In this document: piece by piece, positions 56,601-64,000 of the stretch | How positions within the stretch are numbered: the first letter of the stretch is position 1 | Layout: each line of letters opens with the position of its first letter | Source: Lenzites betulinus | Lineage: Eukaryota > Basidiomycota > Agaricomycetes > Polyporales > Polyporaceae | DNA length: 64,000 bases | Reading direction: 5' to 3' | Assembly: GCA_022264855.1 (NCBI GenBank) | Contig: JABYQU010000007.1 | Span: 434,001-498,000 of the forward strand | Position numbers and translations under genes: made by a program | Notes under the pieces: generated by a model | Databases searched by the model: none | What the model was told of the DNA's origin: nothing | What the model saw: the letters and a program-made list of their open reading frames with translations, nothing else

Positions 56601-59470
56601 AGAAAAGAGCGAACTCCTCCAAGGATGCTGCTCCTGGGGAAGGGCACGCATAACTTGGGAACCGCTGTGTCGTTTTGCGCGCAAAAGGACGCGTTAGAAC
56701 CGCACTGAAAGCACGGTTCTAACGCGTCCTTTCGCGTGGTTTTGTAACGCGAAACGGGCGAGCTATCGCCTGTTTTGTGTCGCTTGAAGCGCCCTAGTAG
56801 CACTTGTGATACTTATGTGAGTACCTACCTGTGTCTAGCGAAACCTGTATACGATTTTTCGCATTTGTATTGCCTTCCAAACAAGCCTAGATAGAGCCTG
56901 ATAGAGTAAAAACTGAGTGAGCTAGCAGGAGAAGAAGCAGGAGGAGGAGCGCACCAAAACGCGAAATAAGCGCCCATGTGGCGAGGCTATTGAGGCAGGG
57001 GAGGGACCCGGGAGATGAGATAACAAGTTAATCTAAAGAGATAAGGGCACAATCAGTAAGATCTGGGTATATCTGCTATCTTTGGGGAGATAACAGGCCT
57101 CCCCCGGGCTGCCTGCCTAATTAGGAAGGTCCCGGGGCGCTCTCCGGAGCTTCGTAACACATTACGAGCCCTGACGGTTCATAATGTAAAACGGTTACGG
57201 AAGCTAAACGGTTCGTGACACATTATGGGTACAACAGCTGCTGCTATCGTACCTCGCTCGTTTGTCTCACTCTCGTCGCCGAGCCCGCCATATGTCACAC
57301 CATCGGCGCCGTCCTCCTGTTCGTCCTGGTCAGCCCGGGCGGGCGGGGCTGACGGTCGCCTCACGGGGGCCTTGAACGATGGCTTGATGCCACCAACAGC
57401 AGCTAGTGAATGCAAACCATGAGTAACGAGAAAGATGACAAAGACGAGGACGAGGAGCGGTTCTGCTTACACGTAGCATGTGCTGGCAAGCGCGATGCTG
57501 TTTTGCGTGTTGACGCAGCATCAGCCTTCTTGGACGATGCCTTCCTGGGCCGAGGTAGCTGTGGTTCAGGCGAGGAGGGAGGCGACCGGGGTGAGGGGTT
57601 CTTCGACGAGCGATGTGACGGACCTGCTGGAAGCCCCTCGGCGTGAGACGTGTACATGTGCATTTGCGACGACGACGTACGAGGAGGAGGGGGTTGAGAT
57701 GACGTTGCACGCTGGGGAGGAGGCTGGGACGACGATGTGCAGCGATGAGCGGCCTGGGACGGCGCCGCATGCTGGGACGACGTCGCACGCTGGGATGACG
57801 TCGCACGCTGGGATGACGTCGCACGCTGGGACGACGTCGTGGACATGGACGACATCGCGGGCTTGGACGACGTCGTGTGCTTGGACGATGTGGCATGCTG
57901 AGGAGGAGGAGGTTGGGACGACCGGTGCAGTGCCTGGGAGGAGCCGAGGGAGGAGGGGCGAGTCGAACTGGGTCGTGATGTGGTCTTGGGAGGCTGCGAT
58001 ACCGCGCGCGCTGTGGAAAACGTCGCAGCCGGCCGTGAAGGGAGCGGCTGCGACGCAGATACAGCCTTGTGTACCGGCCGTGAAGCTGTGGCGTGCTTTC
58101 GCGGTACCGGGGCCCTTGCAATATGGTGTTAGATGGATCGCGCATGACCAACTTACTGACTCACCCGTCTTCCGACTCCTCGGCATACTCTACATCCTCG
58201 GCGTACTCCGCGTCCTCGACATACTCCATGTCCTCCGCATCCTCCGCATCTTCCGACTCCTCGGCCGCTGCTGGTCGCACTTTCTTGCTGGGCGGCGGTT
58301 TCCTAGTGGCATAATAGTGAGCTTGTAGACGTGTTAACTGATAACAGATGAGTACCGCGGTGTGTCCATGACACTCGGAGCGCCTTTGCGCTTGGCAACA
58401 GCGGGTTCTTCAGATTCGACTAATGCTCGGGCTCGAGCTTCGTCGACGGCACGACGACCGGTTGTTGCTTTCTTCCGTGAACGCGCGGGTGCTTGTACGG
58501 CCACGAAGTCGATCTCCATAACGTTGGACTTCTTGTACTTACGAGGAGCGGCGGCTACGATCTGGGACCCCATCGGAAAGTTGTCGTCCGGTTGGGGGGG
58601 CTCGTTTGCATCGTAGTTCCCGAAGTCCAGTCGCACATGGCCCGGGCGCTGAGAGTGAGAGCCGAAGTACTCATCTCCCGGTCTGAGCACAATAGGTGCG
58701 CGCATGTTTTCGGCTTCCAGGAACGCTTCCATTTGCCGATTGAGAGCCTTGTACGTAGCCTCGTCAAGATCGTCGTCCGCGCCGAGATATCCATTGGCGT
58801 TTGCGCCAGTGTTCGCGCGCGCGTCCGCTTTGCCGTTGTCGTCCAAGTCCATAGCGTCCAAGTGCGCGGGACGCTCGTCACTCACCTCCTCGCAGTCCGA
58901 AAGCATGACCCATTCTAAGGAAGACAAAATATTAGCGCTTAAACAGACGCAAGAGGGACAGCGCAACTTACTCGACGCTGCCTTCCCTTTGTTCTTACGG
59001 GGAGGGCGAACAGGGGGGCTCTCGTCGCCAGAGGGGTCCTCCGGGCCGTCATACTGTGTCGGGGGCTCAGCGTCGTCTTCGGCGACGGGGGAAAGCTCAA
59101 CTAAACGTCAATCGGAGTGATCATGGTCAGCGTCCACTAAAAGGGAATAATATACACACTTACCATCATCGTAATCATCTTCCTCTATGACCTTTTTGCG
59201 TGAAGGCCGCTTAGAGGAGTTCATCCGCGCTGCGCTGGCTCGTTCTTCGCGCCGTGCAGCCTCGTTCTCCATGCGGGCAATCTTGTCGATGCCTTCCTGC
59301 TTCTTTGCCTTAGCTGCTGTAGCCTTGGAATCCTGGCGACGGCTCGAGGCTCGTGTAGTGCGTGCGCGAGATTTCGAATGCGTCCTGCCCTCGCCGTCGT
59401 CATCGTCGTCACTGCGTGGTATGTCGAGAAGTCCTGGATGGGTGGTGCGGTTTTTCGCTCGAGTCTGCAT
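53653..59470 (-). CDS. DUF6532-type protein gene, about 12 exons, carrying a 2.4-kb insertion
   Basis: Minus-strand exons: 59470-59164, 59100-58972, 58914-58356, 58302-58165, 58114-57471, 57402-57237 (or -57236), then after the insertion (54854-57236) 54787-54756 (or from 54784), 54704-54438, 54388-54188, 54139-54011 and 53958-53653. The N-terminus is basic and disordered (MQTRAKNRTTHPGL), with acidic repeats (EDAEDMEYVEDAEYAED) and Ser/Gln repeats (QRATSSQRATSSQ). The C-terminal about 260 residues are the folded domain: HIPEPLRARFNVKLIPLARE, WPQFNYTVRQNDVIFDLIDY, ENPLILEVFGIVHFG, LEFALTHWRSGELDI, and an acidic end. I assign it to DUF6532, a family expanded in agaricomycetes, from memory of its pattern. 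If the insertion lies in an intron (donor GTTGTA right after codon GCT, acceptor before CAT at 54784), the frame is kept; if it lies in an exon, the gene is broken. Confidence 0.7.
54854..55471 (+). repeat. Left inverted arm (618 bp) with internal 19-bp hairpin
   Basis: Contains AAAGGACGCGTTAGAACCG at 55358-55376 and its reverse complement at 55388-55406, separated by 11 nt. The arm also carries a 12-bp imperfect CCCGGG-rich cluster near 54950-54995. Confidence 0.9.
56619..57236 (-). repeat. Right inverted arm (618 bp), mirror of the left
   Basis: Same length and content as the left arm, including the internal 19-bp hairpin at about 56684-56732. Near identity implies either recent insertion or gene conversion between arms. 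Confidence 0.9.
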
Positions 59471-60058
59471 TGAGGTAGCGTTGTAGTTGAGTTGAGGGCC
59501 AGAAAGAAAGATATAGTAGATTAAACGAGTGTAGTCAGGTAAGTGGAAAGAGCGGAGAGTGATTGGTACGAGGAGGAAGTAGACGTGGCTGGAGAGAGAG
59601 GATGAGCGCCTCTTTCGCTCACGAAGCACAAGCGCCGAAGGCCAGCACTTTCGTCCTCGTCGCTCTCACACTCGTCCTCGTTGTTGTCGTCGCCCGCATC
59701 GCTCTCCTTCCCTCTATTCTAGTCTGCTGGCCCTCCCACCTCTCAGAATGCATTCCGGAATGGACGCGCTCGTTGTGTTCCTGCCAAACGACACACTAGT
59801 CTGAAGAAACCTCCAAACCATGCCGGTGCACGTATCTCCAGCGGTAAGTGTCGTCTCCCTCAGGTTCTGTGTCAGTGCTTCACAGTGCAGTCACACTCAC
59901 CGCGTCTCCAGTTATTCAGGTACGTATACGGCTCGATTCTTCGCGTACATCCCACGTCAAGTTGTCAGGGCTCGGGGGCGTGGCCATGCATATACGTACA
60001 TATACTAGTTGAGCATATTTCGACTAACGCTGAGCGCTGAGCCCTCAAGACCTTGCAG
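59471..60058. other. Promoter region of the DUF6532-type gene and 5' part of a small plus-strand gene
   Basis: An ATG at 59820 followed by eight codons and a GTAAGT is a possible first exon of the gene whose later exons start at 60059. A GCTGAGCGCTGAG motif near 60030 resembles the one near 13530. Confidence 0.35.
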
Positions 60059-60426
60059 CAAGCCCACGCAGCTCCAGCACCCTCGACCTCACCCGTATCA
60101 GAGTCCGTCATTGCGCTACAAACGCGCTTGCTGGCTGTGCACGCCAAGTCCTCTCCCATGGGGAGGCCATGCTCGAAGTTTTCGTACATCGCTCTATGAA
60201 GTTTACCGGTGCTCCTCTCAGCGACTCGATCTACGTGCACCCTTCACCACCTACGCGGATCTCACAAGTACGTCCCTCTCACCGACGGCCATATCTATCA
60301 ACTAATCACATCTGCAAGCAATAGATACAGATACCTCCCCGCACTTCGTCCGATCTCTACGGTGGCCGAGGCTTTCGTCCCGCAATGTGCTACGTTGGAT
60401 TCCCAGCTGATGCCCCGGTGTACTAA
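60059..60426 (+). CDS. Probable 3' exons of a small gene, function unknown
   Basis: Exon 60059-60267 (entered in phase 1) joins exon 60325-60426 in phase 0 across a GTACGT..CAATAG intron and ends at TAA. The protein reads smoothly: HCATNALAGCARQVL, GEAMLEVFVHRSMKFTGAP, SDLYGGRGFRPAMCYVGFP. The VFVHRSMKF string recalls the start of RNase III-like folds ([VI]FTH[RK]S), but the acidic catalytic motif is not visible, so this is weak. The 5' exon could not be fixed. Further coding-like exons may follow near 60558-60620 (CIFNHAGVIRLAARLKG). Confidence 0.35.
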
Positions 60427-60697
60427 TGTATTCTAGCCTCCCTCACGCGCGCCCGTCTATGCTCAAACGACACTCGCCCCCGCACATGTGCAGCATACTC
60501 ATTTCCGTAAGCCCACTCATTTGACGCACTTTTTACAACACTGACGGCATGCTCCAGGATGTATATTTAACCACGCTGGTGTCATACGTCTTGCGGCCCG
60601 ACTAAAAGGTCCGATATCTTCAGTGAGTACATGGTCTGTGCGTGTGAGCTTGCATTACTGAAGCCTTGCGTTGCAGCGTGTTCCCTCTCTCTTTCTG

Positions 60698-60775
60698 CCC
60701 TCTCATCGCCCTCTCATCGCCCTCTCATCGCCCTCTCATCGCCCTCTCGTCGTCCTCTCGTCGTCCTCCCGTCGG
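60698..60775 (+). repeat. 11-bp tandem repeat (CCCTCTCATCG)
   Basis: Four exact copies from 60698 to 60741, then degenerate copies with CGTCGTC endings up to about 60775. It marks the start of the C-rich repeat region. Confidence 0.8.
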
Positions 60776-60899
60776 TCCCAACCGTCTGCCCCCCGCACTC
60801 TCAAAGCCAACTGCTTTTGAAACCTCCACCTCGCTCAGCGGTCAGGTTCAGCTCGGTCTGGGCACGGTGAGTATTCCATAGCCTAAATTCAGACACCAA

Positions 60900-62255
60900 C
60901 CTGCTCACAACAGTCTCCATTGATGCTCGTCCAGCTCCTGCGCTTGTCAACATCCCCATTGCTTACCACTGCCGCCTGCAAACAGCTGTCGCCGCCCGCC
61001 GTCGCCCACAACTCCCAACACCACTCTGCGTCGACTGTGAACCGCGACCACTGCGCGTCGTCGCCCCCCGTTGACCGTGAACTGCTACCGCCGCTCGTCG
61101 TCGCCCCCCATCTCCCGCAAACCGTGACCACGGCTCCCCATCAATCCCCGTCGGCTGCAAACAGCCAACGCTGCACGCCATCCCCGACCCGCCCAGCGCA
61201 ACGTCCGCCTCGTCGATCGCACGCCACCTAGCACTCCTTCGCTTGTCGCACATCCCCCTCTGTCGCTCGCCGCGCGCCCCCTCCATTGCGCGCTGCCGCC
61301 GCACGTCCCCCTCCGTCACTCACCGCTGTGCGCAAACGGCCACCGCTGTGCACTGCCCCCCGTCGCTCGCCGCCCCTCTCCGTCGCTCGCCGCCCCTCTC
61401 CGTCGCTCGCCGCCCCTCTCCGTCGCTTGCCGCCCCTCTCCGTCGCTCGCCGCACCCCTCCGCCGCCCTCCGTCGCTCGCTGCCGCCCTGCGTCACTGCG
61501 CGTTCCCCTCCGTTGCTCGCCGCCGCCCGCAAACAGACCTCACCGTGTGCAATCACTCGCCGGCCCTAGCTGTAGCTCACCACCGCCTGTGAACAGTCGT
61601 CACCACACACCCCCCTCCTTCGTCCTCCTTCGTCCTCCGTCGTCCGCAAACGGTCGTCGCTGCGTGCCTCCCCCGCCCCGTTGCCCGCCACCGCCGCCGC
61701 ACATCGCTGCCGCCGCACATCGCTGCCGCCGCACATCGCCGCCACTGCCGCCCGTCCCCCTCCGTCGTCCTCCGTCGTCTGCAAACGGTCGTCACTGCGC
61801 GCCCCCCCCGTTGCCCGCCGCCGCCGCCGCACGTCGCCCTCCGTTGCTCGCCGCTGCCTGCAAACGGCTGTCGCTGTGCGCCATCGCTCACCGCCGCCCA
61901 CAACAGGTCGTTGCCGCCCGCCCCACTCCGTCGCTTGCCGCCGCCGCCCGTCCCCCTCCGTCGTCCTCAGTCGTCCGCAAACGGTCGTCGCTGTGCGCCT
62001 CCCCCGCCCCGTTGCACGCCGCCGCCGCCGTACATCGCCGCCGCCGCCCTTGCACGCCGCCGCCGCACATCGCTGCCGCCACTGCTGCACGTCGCCCTCC
62101 ATTGCTCGCCGTCGCCCACACACGGCCGTCGCTGCACGCCAACGCTCGCCGGCCCCCGTCATCGCTCACTGTGCACCTCTGTTGCTCGCTGCCGCCTGTG
62201 AACGGCTGCTCCCGCATGTCCCCTTGCTGCTTGCTGTTGTTCATCGCCATATAAC
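60900..62255 (+). repeat. C-rich, strongly strand-asymmetric minisatellite region
   Basis: About 1.35 kb built from variants of CCGTCGCTCGCCGCC and CCGCCGCCGCACATCGC, including five 20-bp units (CGTCGCTCGCCGCCCCTCTC) exactly spaced at 61361-61460. C greatly exceeds G on the plus strand throughout. Long open frames occur in all three plus-strand frames because stop codons are rare in such DNA; they are not genes. Confidence 0.85.
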
Positions 62256-62292
62256 GTACCTATTGTAAATACTACACTCCTACATACTCATC

Positions 62293-64000
62293 ATGGACAA
62301 CAGTAGGCGTCATAGCTTAGGCCGGCGGATACCCTGTACAGTACCAGGATGTAAGCGTACCTTGAAGTCAGCAAGAGGCTTGCAGCTGCACATCAATGCC
62401 ATGCATGTCCTCCCCCCTCTGGAAGCTCCTCCTGTCCAACATCTTCCTCCTCCTCCTCCCCCTGGGCGTCCTCATACCCCTATACCCTCTGGCTCCAGGC
62501 AGGTACCTAGGCCTAGCCTCATCAACACAGAGAGAGTCAGCTCTTCAGGTACCTTGCTGCTTCTATGCATCTACATTGTCATTGCTTACTGTGTGACTGT
62601 ACTAGATGAAGACCCTACTCCCTCAACTCCTTCCCTCCCCCCCTCTCCCCTGGTTCAACATCATGCTGATGGCAGCTATACAGAGACTCATCCACTCCTT
62701 ACTGGTATGTCATGTACATTGCCTCTTCTTATACATTCAACTTATACCCATGTAGGAACCCCTTGCACTCCTAATGGTCTTCCCTTGCCACCTAACACTC
62801 CACCTCTTCCCCGCCAACGTCCACCTCACACTGACTACTCTCCCTTTGACAACCGTGCTCACTTCGAGTGTGCTGACTTCTTGTTCCGTAAGGAGCAGAT
62901 GTCTGGTGGGAAGATTGATGCTCTCATGGACATCCTGAATGCATTCAATCAACAAGCTGCTGGTGGTGCTGGTGCTCCCTTCACTGATGCCAATGACCTC
63001 TATGAAACCATTGATCAAATCCCCCTTCTGGATGTTCCTTGGTGGTCTTTCAGTGTCTCTTACACAGGCCCACGACCTGATCGAGAGGAGGATGTCCCCA
63101 AGTGGATGAAGCAGGAGTATGTTGTCTGGTACAGGTGTCCTGACAAGGTTCTCAAGGCCCAGCTTGGCAACCCTGACTTCAAAGGAGAGATGGATTGGTC
63201 TCCTAAGAGGGTTTACAACAAGAAGGGTCAGAGAGAGTATCAAGACCTTATGTCAGGGGATTGGTGTTGGGAGCAAGCAGTATAGTACCATCTTCTTACT
63301 TTGCCTACTCAATGCTGATGTGTATGTTAGGACACTATTGCTGAAGACCCAGGGACCCATGGGGCTACCTTTTGCCCTATCATCCTAGGCAGTGACAAGA
63401 CCACAGTCTCAGTGGCTACTGGACAGAATGACTACTGGCCCCTCTACATCTCTAATGGTCTGGTTCACAACAATGTCCGCCGAGCACGCCGCAATGCAGT
63501 TTCTGTTGTAGCCTTCTTGGCCATTCCTACCAGTATGTTCCTAATATCATTCCCATGCTTTATATACTAACTTGGAGTATCTAGCGGACAGGGAGTTTGA
63601 AGGCGATGCTCAGTTCCGTAAATTTCGACGGCAGCTCTTCCATGACTCCTTACGCCATATTCTGCTCAACACTCTGCCAGGGATGTCAAGGCCACAGGTT
63701 ATCCTCTGCTCTGACAATCACTACCGTCGTGTCATCTATGGAATAGGGCCCTATATTGGTGACTATCCTGAACAAACCCTTGTGGCTTGTGTTGTTCAAA
63801 AGTGGTGTGCCAAGTAAGCACTATATCTTTTGCATCTATAGTACTCATAAGTTGATATTGTCTGTTTAGATGCACTGCTAGCAGGTTAGACTTGAATGGC
63901 CCAGGGATACCACGATCACATGAACATACAAGAGCCTTAGCAGAAGTGTTTCCTCCTAAGATCTTATGGGATGATTATGGTATAGTCCATGGGATAGAGG
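62293..64000 (+). CDS. Plavaka-type DNA transposase, 5' part, runs off the window
   Basis: Exons 62293-62548, 62606-62704, 62756-63279, 63331-63532, 63585-63813 and 63870 to the window end; all phases fit. The protein begins with a C2H2 zinc finger (CTVPGCKRTLKSARGLQLHINAMH core: C-x4-C, H-x4-H) followed by a Pro-rich linker. The transposase region then shows FECADFLFRKEQMS, VPWWSFSVSYTGPRP, WMKQEYVVWYRCPD, MSGDWCWEQADTIAED, PIILGSDKTTVSVATGQND, NNVRRARRNAV and FRKFRRQLFH, which match the basidiomycete Plavaka transposase family as I know it. No stop or frameshift up to 64000, so the copy may be intact. CpG content is lower than in host genes. Confidence 0.85.

Larger units (their letters stand above)
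54854..57236. mobile_element. Non-autonomous foldback-type DNA element with 618-bp inverted arms
   Basis: Left arm 54854-55471 and right arm 56619-57236 are almost perfect reverse complements (one T/C difference seen near 54873/57217). The spacer 55472-56618 has no transposase or other coding signal. The terminus reads TGTTGTACCCATAATGTG. Motif TAATGTGTTACGAA is repeated near the end, as transposase-binding subterminal repeats often are. No target duplication longer than the palindromic GTAC (or TA) can be shown, because any such site would be hidden inside the inverted repeat. It lies within the DUF6532-type gene. Confidence 0.85.

Noticed and set aside
55287..56803. Short open frames in the inverted arms, identical on opposite strands
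   Set aside because: They are the same arm sequence read twice, with no known motif and truncated by the spacer.
57330..58186. Two long alternative minus-strand frames and a 282-codon plus-strand frame over the Ser/Gln repeat
   Set aside because: Only the frame giving QRATSSQ joins in phase to acidic exon 58165-58302 and to the downstream DUF6532-type exons; the others are shadows of the repeat.
61228..62268. Several open frames of 80-320 codons on both strands in the C-rich region
   Set aside because: All three plus-strand frames stay open at once and translate to simple Arg/Pro/Ala/Ser repeats; this is what stop-poor repetitive DNA gives, not coding selection.
1..64000. CRISPR arrays, riboswitches, bacterial operons or phage genes
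   Set aside because: None seen; introns, pol III tRNA boxes and gene families are those of a fungal nuclear genome.

Overview
This is a 64-kb stretch of nuclear chromosome from a filamentous basidiomycete, most likely a wood-decay agaricomycete such as a polypore (inference). The evidence is short 45-75-nt introns with GT..AG ends and CTAAC/CTGAC-like branch sites, a CpG-rich coding background, a DUF6532-type gene, HET-domain genes, MYND-finger genes, and the transposon classes Helitron, Ty1/Copia and Plavaka. No organelle or bacterial signatures are seen.

Layout. 0-5 kb: two rapidly evolving, repeat-rich proteins with SUMO-interaction-like motifs. 5-13.8 kb: a gene-poor accessory stretch holding small multi-exon genes that a simple ORF scan misses: a 58-residue protein, a convergent pair of MYND zinc-finger paralogues, and a compact protein kinase. 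13.8-20 kb: an apparently intact Helitron Rep/helicase, followed by two inverted 60-bp tRNA-Leu-like repeats. 22-29 kb: a decayed HET pseudogene, an MFS transporter, a detached HET C-terminal fragment and a small secreted cell-wall-type protein, all on the minus strand. 31-39 kb: two large low-complexity housekeeping-like genes transcribed divergently, then tRNA-Ala(CGC). 39.5-48.6 kb: two more MFS paralogues and an intact HET gene, all on the plus strand. 48.6-52.8 kb: a Copia element truncated before RNase H, abutting a CpG-depleted relic. 53.6-59.5 kb: a 12-exon DUF6532-type gene carrying a 2.38-kb element with 618-bp inverted arms. 60-62.3 kb: a probable small gene and a C-rich minisatellite. 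62.3-64 kb: a Plavaka transposase that runs off the window.

How it fits together. The most striking architecture is a mirrored MFS-HET block. HET(-)-MFS(-) at 22-28 kb is the reverse-complement order of MFS(+)-MFS(+)-HET(+) at 39.5-48.6 kb. The three MFS genes share identical internal exon lengths and phases (exons 2-7 are 66, 161, 59, 76, 157 and 478 nt). One HET copy is intact, one carries frameshifts and an 11-bp deletion after its ATG, and one survives only as a 3' fragment. This looks like birth-and-death evolution of a self/non-self recognition locus coupled to a transporter, in a transposon-rich neighbourhood. All gene models here were spliced by eye; junctions are consistent in phase but untested by RNA.
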